From contig DESQ01000019.1 of NCBI GenBank assembly GCA_002361355.1, positions 62,001 to 126,000 of the forward strand: DNA of 64,000 bases, given 5' to 3'. The stretch's first letter is position 1; each line of letters begins with the position of its first letter. Below the pieces are notes generated by a model. That model was given only the letters and a program-made list of their open reading frames with translations, searched no databases and had not been told where the DNA came from. A program made the translations under genes and the position numbers. The stretch comes from Lachnospiraceae bacterium UBA3310 (GTDB lineage Bacteria; Bacillota; Clostridia; Lachnospirales; Lachnospiraceae). Positions 22,412 to 30,714 of the stretch are shown here, in pieces.

Positions 22412-23294
22412 GCTTATCACCTACTTTCATCTGCAGGAATGCCAGAATGGCAACCAGAATCAAAATTAAGAAGGACATCGCCGCCGCATATCCGAAGTTC
22501 GGCACATACTTAAAGGACATATTGTATATGTAATGCGACATGGTAATGGAGGCGTTTGCGGGACCGCCGTCCGTCAGGTTGACCGACTCATCGAACAACT
22601 GTAACGTACCGTTCGTGGACATGATAGCCGTCAGCAGAATGGTAGGCTTCAAAAGCGGCACCGTAATGCGGAAGAAGGTCTGAACCGCGGAAGCGCCGTC
22701 TATCTTTGCCGCCTCGTAAATCGAATATTCGATATTCTGCAGCCCCGACAGATAAAACACCATGTTGTATCCTGTCCACCGCCACAGAAGGGCAATGATA
22801 ATAACGATTCTGGCGCTCCATACATTTGTCAGGAACGCATAGGGCTGATTCAGGATACCCAGTTTCACCAGCAGCAGATTGATAATACCGTTGTTGGCAA
22901 ACAGGGAACGGAAAATAACCGCGTACGCCACCAGGGAGGTCGCGCAGGGCAGGAATATCATGGTTCTGAAAAGACCCTTAAATTTCAAATTTTTATTATT
23001 TAGGATAGACGCCAGAATCAATGCAAAAATCAGCATGATCGGCACCTGAATAATCAGATAGAAAAAAGTATTTTTAATGGACTGGATAAATACCGTGTCC
23101 TGAAACATTCGCGTGTAGTTTAAAATGCCGCACGATTTCATAGCCGCGCCGACACCGGTTTTAAAAGATAACAATAGCGCCCTGAACATCGGCACAAAAC
23201 TCATCAGGAGAATCAGCAGTGCGCCGGGCATCAGGAATACCCACCCCGTCAAATTATGTTTTCTGCTAAGTGTCATTTTTTTTGGTTTGCTCAA
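22404..23294 (-). CDS. Sugar ABC transporter permease (MalF family)
   Basis: This 296-residue protein has six membrane segments and an EAA loop (EAAKIDGASAVQTFFRIT). It forms the channel with the MalG-type permease for a beta-galactoside importer, judged from the adjacent lacZ. It starts with TTG at 23294, supported by GGAGG at ideal spacing. The gap of about 100 bases to the binding-protein gene may hold an mRNA stability element: a plus-strand reading AAAAAGGGGAACAGCC and later GGCTG-free AT-rich sequence shows no strong hairpin. Confidence 0.92.
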   Translation of the reverse strand: MSKPKKMTLSRKHNLTGWVFLMPGALLILLMSFVPMFRALLLSFKTGVGAAMKSCGILNYTRMFQDTVFIQSIKNTFFYLIIQVPIMLIFALILASILNNKNLKFKGLFRTMIFLPCATSLVAYAVIFRSLFANNGIINLLLVKLGILNQPYAFLTNVWSARIVIIIALLWRWTGYNMVFYLSGLQNIEYSIYEAAKIDGASAVQTFFRITVPLLKPTILLTAIMSTNGTLQLFDESVNLTDGGPANASITMSHYIYNMSFKYVPNFGYAAAMSFLILILVAILAFLQMKVGDKRD

Positions 23295-23398
23295 GAAATT
23301 CCCTCCTTCTCTTTTACTTTTGGAGAAAAAAAGGGGAACAGCCTTTTAAAACTATTCCCCGATTAGTTATCTATCCGGCCAAACCCTGTTTAACCGAA

Positions 23399-24787
23399 TC
23401 AACCTCCCATGTTGAAGTTCACGGTATCTTCCGCAGTCTTTAACTCAGTGTCGATGTCAGCGCCATTGATGTAATTGGTAAGCGCTACCGCCACCGCATC
23501 ACGAGCCTCATAGTAATAAACGCCTGTGATGTTGGAAGGAACCTTGGTGGAGAAATCAACGATCTTAGCGGAAACTGCGTCGCCGCCGAAGAACTCATTG
23601 GGCGTTGCGTATGCATCGGAATCACCTGCGGGTGCCCATGTTGCCAGAGCGCCGCTGGGAAGGATGTTGTCATACAGCTCCGTGCTGCCTGCGAAGGTGC
23701 TTGCAAGGAAATCCGTTGCCAGCGCCTGATCCTTACAATTAGTCGTCACCGCCCAGGAAGAGCCGCCGTTGTTGGAGTAATTGGTTGCATTTGCTGCACC
23801 TACAAGGCTGGGCATGTTGGTCAGCGCCCAGTTGCCCTTCTGATCCTCAGCCGTCTGGATGGAAGCCATGATCCAGCATCCATTGATGGTGCCTGCTACA
23901 TCGCCGCTTACCATGGAACTGATATACTCATCCCAGCTATTTACCTCAACCAGAACGCCTGCATCTTTCAGGCTCTTATAAGTTTCAAGAACGACCTTTA
24001 AGGTATCGTTGCCTACGATGTTAGCCGTGCCGTCCTCGTTGAACAGAGAAGCGCCTGCGGACTGCATCATCATCATGAGCAGATCGCACTCACCTGCCTG
24101 CATGGAGATGAGGGGCTTGCCTGTCGCTTCCAGAACCTTCTTACCATTTTCAAGATACTGGTCAAAGGTGATGTCCGTGAAGTCGTCAATGGTCAGGCCT
24201 GCCTGCTCCAGAATGTCTGTACGGTAGCATGCCACTACTGCGCCGTTATCAAAGGGAACGCCATAGTTCTTGCCATCCACTACGGAGTAAGCTGTCTTAC
24301 CTGCCGCAAACTGCGAGAAGTCAATGCCGCTGTTTGTCAGATCAGCACAAACGTCCGGGAAACTGATTACATTTTTCTGGAAAGCATTGTCCTGCATCAG
24401 GAAGATGTCAGGCAGTGTGCTTAAGTCGCCGGAAGTAGCCGCTGTGGTAACCTTGGTCTGAATATCTTCCCAAGGAGTCTCAACCACATTCAGTTTGAAA
24501 TCCGGATGATCTTTCTGGTATACCTTCTCAGCCTCGTACATTGCGTTTGAGTTGAATGCCGGATCCCAGCACCACACTGTCAATGTACTGCCGCCTGCTG
24601 CTGCATCTGCTGCAGGAGCCTCCTCTGCCGCGCCGCTGTCTGCCGCCGGAGCTTCCTCCGCTGCCGGAGCCTCCTCCGTCGCTGCCGCGCCGTTGTCTGC
24701 TGCCGGAGCATCAGAACCGCCGCCACAACCGACTAAAGAAAGCACCATTGTTGACGCCAATAAAGCTGCCAAAATCTTTCTTTTCAT
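23399..24787 (-). CDS. Extracellular sugar-binding lipoprotein of an ABC importer
   Basis: This 462-residue protein has a lipoprotein signal peptide (MKRKILAALLASTMVLSLVGC, broken at about 21 residues) with lipobox LVGC, then an Ala/Pro/Glu-rich linker of repeated EEAPAADSGA units at about residues 28-65, and a family 1 solute-binding domain (LTVWCWDPAFNSNAMYEAEK). It captures sugars for the MalF/MalG permeases. The ATG at 24787 has GGGAGGAAG upstream; an earlier in-frame start lacks a site. Substrate is inferred as a galactoside from lacZ. Confidence 0.94.
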   Translation of the reverse strand: MKRKILAALLASTMVLSLVGCGGGSDAPAADNGAAATEEAPAAEEAPAADSGAAEEAPAADAAAGGSTLTVWCWDPAFNSNAMYEAEKVYQKDHPDFKLNVVETPWEDIQTKVTTAATSGDLSTLPDIFLMQDNAFQKNVISFPDVCADLTNSGIDFSQFAAGKTAYSVVDGKNYGVPFDNGAVVACYRTDILEQAGLTIDDFTDITFDQYLENGKKVLEATGKPLISMQAGECDLLMMMMQSAGASLFNEDGTANIVGNDTLKVVLETYKSLKDAGVLVEVNSWDEYISSMVSGDVAGTINGCWIMASIQTAEDQKGNWALTNMPSLVGAANATNYSNNGGSSWAVTTNCKDQALATDFLASTFAGSTELYDNILPSGALATWAPAGDSDAYATPNEFFGGDAVSAKIVDFSTKVPSNITGVYYYEARDAVAVALTNYINGADIDTELKTAEDTVNFNMGG

Positions 24788-24952
24788 TTTTACTTCCTCC
24801 CGTTTGTTTTTTTGTGCACTTCGTGCACTGCTCTGTTTCTTTTTTCTCAATCAGAAAAGACCTTTCGTCATTTTGCATAACTACACGGCATTTTTGATTG
24901 ATTACATATGCATTATAACTCTATACGTCTCTCATGTGTTGTTATCAAAAAC
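24788..24952 (-). promoter_or_regulatory. Leader and probable promoter of the galactoside operon
   Basis: On the minus strand TTGATA and TATAGA stand 17 bases apart just after the AraC terminator, with a TATAAT overlapping eight bases further on. A short palindrome GTGCACGAAGTGCAC lies near the binding-protein start, about 30 bases upstream of its ATG; it could be an operator or hairpin. No coding frame is supported here. Confidence 0.5.
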
Positions 24953-24988
24953 CAAAAAAGATGCAAATTCGACCACGAATTTGCATCT
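24953..24988 (-). terminator. Terminator between the AraC gene and the sugar operon
   Basis: GATGCAAATTCG and CGAATTTGCATC pair perfectly (12 bp) around a four-base loop, followed by six T on the minus strand. The regulator and the transport genes are therefore mostly separate transcripts. Confidence 0.93.
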
Positions 24989-25053
24989 TAATCGTTTAAG
25001 TTTCCGTAAATATCGCATTTATTTTTCTTTCATGCGGCAAAAAAAGGCATTAA

Positions 25054-25992
25054 CTACCACCCCTTATAAGCGGAAATATTATAATTGAGCAATTTTGCCT
25101 CATAATTTTCCGGGTGAATCTTCCATTGGTAAGGCGTCACCCCCAGCACTTTCTTAAAATTCCGGTTAAAAGTCGACACAGATTGAAAACCGCATTTCTC
25201 AGCCACCAGCTCCATGCTGTCCGTACTCTTCTTCATATATTCACAGGCGCCCTGTACCCGCACCAGATTCAGATAATCGGATGGGGTCATATTCATTGCT
25301 TTTTGAAACACGCGTCTGAAATTTGTCTCAGACATATGGCTGACTGCCGCCAGATCCCCGATCGTCAAATCCTCCGCATAGTGCTTTCCGATATAATGCA
25401 GGGCAACCGTCATATAGGAATCCCTGATGCTCTGTTTCTTCACTCTTCCTGACGGTTTCTGGTTTATTCTCGCAATATTGATCAAAAGCGACAGGAGCAT
25501 TCCCCGGACGCTCTCCGCATACAGCTCTTTCTTATAACGCATTTCTTCCATAATATTGCGAATCAATCCTCCCACTTCCGGATATTGGGAGACCTCCACC
25601 GCCCACGCCCGTTTATTGATAAGCATCGCAAGCTCATCGGCAAACATTGTGTTTTCCCGATAAATTTCCTGCAACAGTCCCTCTACATCTATAAAGAGAT
25701 ACTCCCACTTGCTGTAGGAAAAATTCTCACTGCTCGTATTATGCGGATAATTTTTCGGAATGATCGTAAACATATTCTCCTGATAGGGCACAAACTCATC
25801 GTCCAGCTCCACCTCACCCCTGCCGTCATAGCAGAAACCGATCTCCATATAATTATGAAAATGCTGGCAGTCCACGCCGTCGCCATAGAGACGCACCCAG
25901 GCCTCTCCGAGAAGCGCCAGGCAGGGCTCTCCCTGTGGAATCTCATAATAGCGGAACTGTATCTGTTTTTTCTTTTTTGTCCCAGCATTCAT
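25054..25992 (-). CDS. AraC family transcriptional regulator with cupin sensor domain
   Basis: This 312-residue protein has an N-terminal cupin-like domain (HNYMEIGFCYDGRGEVELDDE, broken; residues 42-62) and a C-terminal pair of helix-turn-helix motifs with LTIGDLAAVSHMSETNFRR and AEKCGFQSVSTFNRNFKKV plus the conserved GVTPYQWK. It is immediately upstream of the sugar-binding protein/permease/lacZ genes and is most likely their activator. The effector is unknown. It has its own promoter and a terminator. Confidence 0.93.
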   Translation of the reverse strand: MNAGTKKKKQIQFRYYEIPQGEPCLALLGEAWVRLYGDGVDCQHFHNYMEIGFCYDGRGEVELDDEFVPYQENMFTIIPKNYPHNTSSENFSYSKWEYLFIDVEGLLQEIYRENTMFADELAMLINKRAWAVEVSQYPEVGGLIRNIMEEMRYKKELYAESVRGMLLSLLINIARINQKPSGRVKKQSIRDSYMTVALHYIGKHYAEDLTIGDLAAVSHMSETNFRRVFQKAMNMTPSDYLNLVRVQGACEYMKKSTDSMELVAEKCGFQSVSTFNRNFKKVLGVTPYQWKIHPENYEAKLLNYNISAYKGW

Positions 25993-26024
25993 CGTTATAT
26001 CAATTCCCCTTCTGGTTTATATCT

Positions 26025-26053
26025 ATTGTACATTAGATTTCATTATTCCGCAA
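26025..26053 (-). promoter_or_regulatory. Promoter of the AraC regulator gene
   Basis: TTGCGG (26048-26053, minus strand) and TACAAT (26025-26030) are exactly 17 bases apart and 33 bases upstream of the ATG. Confidence 0.7.
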
Positions 26054-26077
26054 TCAGACATTTCCTTTCCACGAACA

Positions 26078-26107
26078 AGTCCCCCGGCGGTAAACCGTCG
26101 GGGGACT
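26078..26107 (-). terminator. Hairpin terminator after amt
   Basis: A 13-bp stem AGTCCCCCGGCGG/CCGTCGGGGGACT (one G-U) with a TAAA loop lies about 45 bases beyond the amt stop. No long T-run follows on the minus strand, so efficiency is uncertain. Confidence 0.65.
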
Positions 26108-26149
26108 CATTCTGATAATATATGCAAACTAAGGGATATAGGTATAAGC

Positions 26150-27916
26150 TTATTCTACGTCCTGCAGCGCGGCAAAATCTGTCTCGCCCGTGCGAACCTT
26201 GATAACCTTATCTACATTGTAAACAAAGATCTTGCCGTCTCCGATATGTCCAGTATAGAGTGCTTTCTTTGCCGCCTCTACCACCGACTCCACCGGAATT
26301 TTGCTGACCACCACTTCCACCTTCACCTTCGGCAGAAGGGTTGCGTCCATTTCTACGCCACGGTATTTTTCGCCTGCACCCTTCTGGATGCCGCATCCCA
26401 TAACCTGTGTCACCGTCATGCCGGTCACGCCCAGATCGTTCATCGCCTTGCGCAGCTTATCATACCGGGACAATTTAGCTATAATCGCTACCTTATACAT
26501 ACCTGTAGCGGATGCCATGGGTACCTGCGCCACCTTCACTGCCGCATCTTTCTGCACCTGGGAAGCGGCGTCGTAATCCTCCACACCGAGGCTGGTATTT
26601 TCATTCACATCCATAACCATAGCGCCCGACACATCCATAATACTAAAGCCTGAGTAAGCGGAAGCCAAACCGTGTTCTGTGATATCCAGACCTACAATCT
26701 CTTCCTCCTGAGAAGCCCTCAGGCCAACCGTCGCCTTAATCACCAGGAACACAATCGTAATCGTCACAACCGTCCATGCCGCTACAGAAGCAAAACCAAC
26801 CAACTGCAAACCTAAAAGTTTCAAACCGCCGCCGTAAAACAGTCCCGTAAGCTCCGTTCCCGAAGCGTCCGCAATCGAATATCCCGGTGCGGTATTTGTT
26901 GCGAAGAATCCCACAGAAATCGTTCCCCAGATACCGTTCATCATATGTACTGCCACAGCGCCTACCGGATCGTCAATCCGCAGCTTGTAATCCAACAGCC
27001 AGACGCCAAACACCACCAGAAGACCCGCTACCGCGCCGATCACAATGGCGCCGAAAGCATCTGTCACATCACAGGGCGCGGTGATTGCCACAAGCCCCGC
27101 AAGAGAAGCATTCAGACACATGGAAACATCAGGCTTACCATATTTGATCCAGGTAAAGATCATACACACAACCGTCGCCACCGCAGGTGCAATCGTTGTG
27201 GTCACAAAGATCGAACCGAGCTGTTCCACGCTGGTTGCCGCCGCACCGTTAAATCCGTACCAGCCAAGCCAGAGGATGAACACTCCCAGTGCGCCCAGGG
27301 GAATGCTGTGTCCCGGAAACGCGTTTACCTTTGTTACTTTGCCGTCCTTGTCGGTATTGAATTTACCAATACGGGGTCCTAAGATCTTTGCGCCTACCAG
27401 AGCGGAAATACCGCCCACCATATGGATCGCACAAGAACCCGCAAAATCGTGGAAGCCAATCTGTGAAAGCCAGCCGCCGCCCCAGATCCAGTGCGCCTCT
27501 ATCGGATAAATCAGTGCAGAGATCACAGCCGAATAAATACAGTAGCTCAAAAACTTCGTCCTCTCAGCCATCGCACCGGAGACGATCGTAGCTGTAGTCG
27601 CGCAAAACACCAGGTTAAATACAAAATTAGACCAGTCAAAATTTTCATAGGTCGTAAAAATGTCGAACCCGGGTTTGCCGATCAGCCCCATGAGATCCTC
27701 TCCCAGCAGAAGACCGAAGCCAATCAGGATAAACATCACCGTACCGATACAAAAATCCATCAGGTTCTTCATAATGATGTTTCCCGCATTCTTCGCTCTG
27801 GTGAAACCTGTCTCCACCATTGCAAAACCCGCCTGCATCCAAAAAACCAATGCAGCGCCGATCAGAAACCAAACGCCGAATATCTGACCGTTTACAACTT
27901 CCATCAATTCTTCCAT
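26150..27916 (-). CDS. amt: Ammonium transporter fused to a C-terminal PII (GlnB/GlnK-like) domain
   Basis: This 588-residue fusion has an Amt channel at about residues 1-420 (11 membrane segments; [20 protein letters not shown], and [16 protein letters not shown]) and a PII domain at about 475-588. The PII part keeps the T-loop frame [15 protein letters not shown] and the B/C-loop [12 protein letters not shown] and RTGE. At the position of the uridylylated Tyr51 of GlnB it has Met, so Tyr-uridylylation is not expected. The domain probably gates the channel in response to nucleotides and 2-oxoglutarate. The ATG has GAGGAGG upstream and a long structured leader. Confidence 0.95.
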   Translation of the reverse strand: MEELMEVVNGQIFGVWFLIGAALVFWMQAGFAMVETGFTRAKNAGNIIMKNLMDFCIGTVMFILIGFGLLLGEDLMGLIGKPGFDIFTTYENFDWSNFVFNLVFCATTATIVSGAMAERTKFLSYCIYSAVISALIYPIEAHWIWGGGWLSQIGFHDFAGSCAIHMVGGISALVGAKILGPRIGKFNTDKDGKVTKVNAFPGHSIPLGALGVFILWLGWYGFNGAAATSVEQLGSIFVTTTIAPAVATVVCMIFTWIKYGKPDVSMCLNASLAGLVAITAPCDVTDAFGAIVIGAVAGLLVVFGVWLLDYKLRIDDPVGAVAVHMMNGIWGTISVGFFATNTAPGYSIADASGTELTGLFYGGGLKLLGLQLVGFASVAAWTVVTITIVFLVIKATVGLRASQEEEIVGLDITEHGLASAYSGFSIMDVSGAMVMDVNENTSLGVEDYDAASQVQKDAAVKVAQVPMASATGMYKVAIIAKLSRYDKLRKAMNDLGVTGMTVTQVMGCGIQKGAGEKYRGVEMDATLLPKVKVEVVVSKIPVESVVEAAKKALYTGHIGDGKIFVYNVDKVIKVRTGETDFAALQDVE

Positions 27917-27947
27917 AACCTTTTCCTCCTCAATGAAGCATTTTTCT

Positions 27948-28071
27948 GCCTATAAGCAGACTCGAAATGCTCCGCATTCCTCGTTCGCGTTGCTCGCCGT
28001 AATCCTTACAAAGCAGGCATTCGTGCAAGCATGATACCTGCTTTGCAAGTCTTCCTTCTCTGCTTATACGC
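27948..28071 (-). repeat. Inverted-repeat-bounded element in the amt leader (element B2)
   Basis: Outer arms at 27948-27960 and 28059-28071 pair over 12 of 13 bases (core TATAAGCAGA/TCTGCTTATA). An inner hairpin pairs 28009-28020 with 28034-28045 (CAAAGCAGGCAT/ATACCTGCTTTG) around the top that reads CATGCTTGCACG on the minus strand. The top and the preceding GGAAGAC are shared with the dnaK-dnaJ element; the stems differ but pair in both. Its left part resembles the element upstream of hprK. Confidence 0.6.
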
Positions 28072-28073
28072 GC

Positions 28074-28104
28074 AAAAAAAGCGCCTTGAGTTTCCTCAAA
28101 GCGC
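28074..28104 (-). terminator. Attenuator-like terminator at the start of the amt leader
   Basis: On the minus strand GCGCTTTGAG and CTCAAGGCGC pair around GAAA and are followed by seven T. It begins about 12 bases after the expected amt transcription start, so it lies inside the leader, not only after the upstream EamA gene. An alternative CAAAG/CTTTG pairing overlaps its 5' arm. Confidence 0.8.
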
Positions 28105-28123
28105 CTTTGCTTTTATGCTTTGC

Positions 28124-28152
28124 ATTGTAGCACCTACGTAACGCCATGTCAA
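28124..28152 (-). promoter_or_regulatory. Strong sigma-A promoter of amt
   Basis: TTGACA (28147-28152, minus strand) and TACAAT (28124-28129) with a 17-base spacer. It lies about 208 bases upstream of the amt ATG, leaving a leader with a terminator and element B2. Confidence 0.88.
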
Positions 28153-28212
28153 GCACTTTTTGTATATTTGTATAAATGTATTTTTGTATACCATTTTATT
28201 TTCCCTCAATTC

Positions 28213-29148
28213 CTATGCAGACCGCTGTTTCCCAAACTCCATCTGGGCAAAAATAACCGCCGCAAAAACCAAAATGCAGCCCAAAATTTCCCTGCCGCTC
28301 ATGGTTTCATGCAAAAGCAGCATTCCCGCCAGCACGGAAAAGACCGACTCCAGGCTCATTAACAGGGAGGCCACGGAAGGATTGATCCCGTTTTGTCCGA
28401 CAATCTGTAACGTATATCCCACGCCACAGGACATAATGCCCGCATATAAAATCGGAATCCACACGTCGATGCTTCCCAACGACTGCACCCACGCCGCCGC
28501 TCCCATCCGGCGCATCTCCACGCCAAACATCGGGATCATTCCCCATACGCCGCAGATAAAAAACTGGATACAGGACATCCGCACCCCGTCCACCAGCGGG
28601 GAAAAATGGTCTACCACCATGATATGTACAGAGAAGCAGACCGCACACAAAAGCACCAGTCCGTCGCTGAGTTGTAAGGAAAAACCGTTGGTCAGGCACA
28701 GGAAATAGAGCCCAACCACCGCCACCAAAATACTTACCCAGACATTCCATCGACACTTTTTCCCGAAAAAAATCCCCAGCACCGGCACCAGAAGAATATA
28801 ACACGCCGTAAGGAATCCCGCTTTGCCCGCCGTGGTGCCGTAATACATGCCCATTTGCTGAAACGTGCTGGCCACAAACAGCACCAGGCCGCACAGGACG
28901 CCGCCCACTGACAGCCTCCGCCTATCCTGCTTCGACTGCGGTTTTTTGCCTGCCGTGTATCTGTCCAGAAAAGGAATCACAGGCAAAAGTACCAGCCCGC
29001 CCAGAAACGAACGGATACAGTTAAAAGTATAAGGGCCCGCCGACGCGCCGCCCTGCCTCTGCGCCACAAAAGCTACGCCCCAGACGAGAGCCGTGAGAAG
29101 CAGAAACATGGAATTGCGGGCTTTTAAATTTATCGTTGGTTTTTTCAT
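28213..29148 (-). CDS. EamA-family (drug/metabolite) transporter
   Basis: This 311-residue protein has ten predicted membrane segments in two EamA repeats (LLTALVWGVAFVAQRQGG in the first; GMIPMFGVE to the end in the second, with MSLESVFSVLAGMLLLHE). Members move amino acids, nucleobases or other metabolites; the substrate is unknown. The ATG at 29148 has GGAG upstream; an in-frame ATG ten codons earlier lacks a site. The terminator inside the amt leader may also serve this transcript. Confidence 0.9.
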   Translation of the reverse strand: MKKPTINLKARNSMFLLLTALVWGVAFVAQRQGGASAGPYTFNCIRSFLGGLVLLPVIPFLDRYTAGKKPQSKQDRRRLSVGGVLCGLVLFVASTFQQMGMYYGTTAGKAGFLTACYILLVPVLGIFFGKKCRWNVWVSILVAVVGLYFLCLTNGFSLQLSDGLVLLCAVCFSVHIMVVDHFSPLVDGVRMSCIQFFICGVWGMIPMFGVEMRRMGAAAWVQSLGSIDVWIPILYAGIMSCGVGYTLQIVGQNGINPSVASLLMSLESVFSVLAGMLLLHETMSGREILGCILVFAAVIFAQMEFGKQRSA

Positions 29149-29221
29149 GGTCTTTTCTACTCCAATATTCGTATGCATCCAAAACAGTTTACCTCTACTC
29201 TGATGTCTTCGTCAATGTTTA

Positions 29222-29253
29222 AATAAAAGAGCCGCAACCATATGTCACAGCTC
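29222..29253 (-). terminator. Terminator overlapping the GNAT gene stop codon
   Basis: GAGCTGTGAC and GTTGCGGCTC pair (three G-U pairs) around a five-base loop and are followed by TTTTATTT on the minus strand. The 5' arm contains the end of the coding sequence. Confidence 0.7.
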
Positions 29254-30093
29254 CTTTACCAGCACCAAATGTTTTACCCCGTCAAGATCCGTCTCCTCGT
29301 CGTACACAAACCCCAACTTCTCACACAGTCCCAGAGACGGCTTATTTTCCGGCTGCACCAGCGCCTGCATCTTTGTCATTTCCAGTTCTTCTTTCGCATA
29401 ATGTAAAATCGCCCTGCACACCTCAAAGGCATAACCCCGGCTCTGCCATGGCACGCCGATCAAAAAACCCAACTCCGGCAGTTGATATCCCTCCCGCCAA
29501 CTGATGCCGGCCCTGCCGATCACTTCCTGGCTGTTCTTTTCCAAAACCGTCCACATACCGTATCCGTAAAAAGCATATACCTTCTCGATATAGCTTTCGG
29601 TGTAAGCAATCTCTTCATCCTTGTCCGCAAAAAGGTTTTCCATAAAATCCGTGACGGACGGTTCCGCATAAATTCGATAAAAACAATCTACATCCTGCAC
29701 CGTCGTCTCCCTCACAAGAAGGCGTTCGGTTTCCAGGATTTCCCAGGGCAATCCGGCCAACCGTCTGTAAGCCATATCCAGAGAGGCAAAGTCTGTCTCC
29801 TCCAATTTTTCCACCACATAAAAAGCACCCGGAAAGGTTTCCTCCCGATTGTTCTCATGAAAGCAGGGAAGCACATAGCATCCCGCAGCCCGCAGACGAT
29901 TGTAAGTCTTTCCCTGATCCGTAATACACATGACCTCTTCTTTTTTACCGGCATTGACCGCGCGCTCTTCGGATACCTGCAGGCCACTGACCTTCACATT
30001 GTGAGCGGCCAGATCCGCAAGCAGCGGATTCCCTTTTTCCCGCAGTGCATCCGTGGTTTCCTTTTGCAGTTGGAAGCAAATTTCTTTTAACAT
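29245..30093 (-). CDS. GNAT family N-acetyltransferase with extra N-terminal domain
   Basis: This 282-residue protein is longer than a plain GNAT (about 170). Residues 115-282 are a RimJ/RimL-like acetyltransferase (ETERLLVRETTVQD start, the acetyl-CoA loop GVPWQSRGYAFEV, and MQALVQPENKPSLGLCEKLGF). Residues 1-110 carry a separate small domain (MCITDQGKTYNRLRAAGCYV, then FPGAFYVVEKLEE) that looks like half of a HAD-like fold; I infer this from pattern only. The start at 30093 avoids overlap with the divergent cyclophilin; upstream starts are possible. The ribosome site is weak. Confidence 0.82.
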   Translation of the reverse strand: MLKEICFQLQKETTDALREKGNPLLADLAAHNVKVSGLQVSEERAVNAGKKEEVMCITDQGKTYNRLRAAGCYVLPCFHENNREETFPGAFYVVEKLEETDFASLDMAYRRLAGLPWEILETERLLVRETTVQDVDCFYRIYAEPSVTDFMENLFADKDEEIAYTESYIEKVYAFYGYGMWTVLEKNSQEVIGRAGISWREGYQLPELGFLIGVPWQSRGYAFEVCRAILHYAKEELEMTKMQALVQPENKPSLGLCEKLGFVYDEETDLDGVKHLVLVKEL

Positions 30094-30095
30094 TT

Positions 30096-30124
30096 TTGAC
30101 TTGTCCGCATTTCTATGATATTTT
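30096..30124 (+). promoter_or_regulatory. Promoter of the cyclophilin gene
   Basis: TTGACT and TATTTT are 17 bases apart, 54 bases upstream of the ATG. The region is shared with the divergent GNAT gene. Confidence 0.6.
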
Positions 30125-30177
30125 ATAGTAGAATTTAAGTTTACTATCAATCTTGTATTTAGGAAAGGAATTTTTAT

Positions 30178-30702
30178 ATGGCAGAACAAAATCCAATCGT
30201 AACTTTTACCATGGCAAACGGCGATGTGATCAAAGCGGAATTATATCCCGACATCGCGCCGGTTTCCGTCAACAACTTTATCAGCCTCATCAATGCGAAA
30301 TTTTATGACGGCCTGATCTTCCACCGGGTTATCAAGGGCTTTATGATTCAGGGCGGCGATCCCGAAGGTACCGGCATGGGCGGCCCCGGCTACTCCATTC
30401 GCGGTGAATTTAAGCAAAACGGCTTTGACAACGACTTAAAGCACACGGCAGGCGTACTCTCCATGGCCAGAAGCATGCATCCTGACTCCGCCGGCAGCCA
30501 GTTTTTCATCATGCACAAGACAAGCCCTCATTTAGACGGCGCGTATGCGGCGTTCGGTAAGGTGATCGAAGGCCTTGAGAATGTCAATAAGATTGCAGAG
30601 ACAGCGACAGATTTTGAAGACAGGCCGTTAGAAGATCAGGTGATGCAGACTGTGACCGTAGAAACTTTCGGCGTGGAATATCCGGAACCTGAAAAGCTCT
30701 AA
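30178..30702 (+). CDS. Peptidyl-prolyl cis-trans isomerase, cyclophilin type
   Basis: This 174-residue single-domain cyclophilin has FHRVIKGFMIQGGDP, with the catalytic Arg, the GVLSMARSMHPDSAGSQFFI block, and the AFGKVIEGLENV segment. There is no signal peptide, so it acts in the cytoplasm to speed proline isomerisation during folding. The ATG has AGGAAAGGA upstream. It converges on the DUF3137 gene with only 12 bases between the stops. Confidence 0.95.
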   Translation: MAEQNPIVTFTMANGDVIKAELYPDIAPVSVNNFISLINAKFYDGLIFHRVIKGFMIQGGDPEGTGMGGPGYSIRGEFKQNGFDNDLKHTAGVLSMARSMHPDSAGSQFFIMHKTSPHLDGAYAAFGKVIEGLENVNKIAETATDFEDRPLEDQVMQTVTVETFGVEYPEPEKL

Positions 30703-30714
30703 ATCCACTCACAT

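Noticed and set aside
28074..28152. ANTAR anti-terminator target in the amt leader
   Set aside because: The family needs two hairpins with six-base loops; here the loop is GAAA and no second such hairpin is seen.
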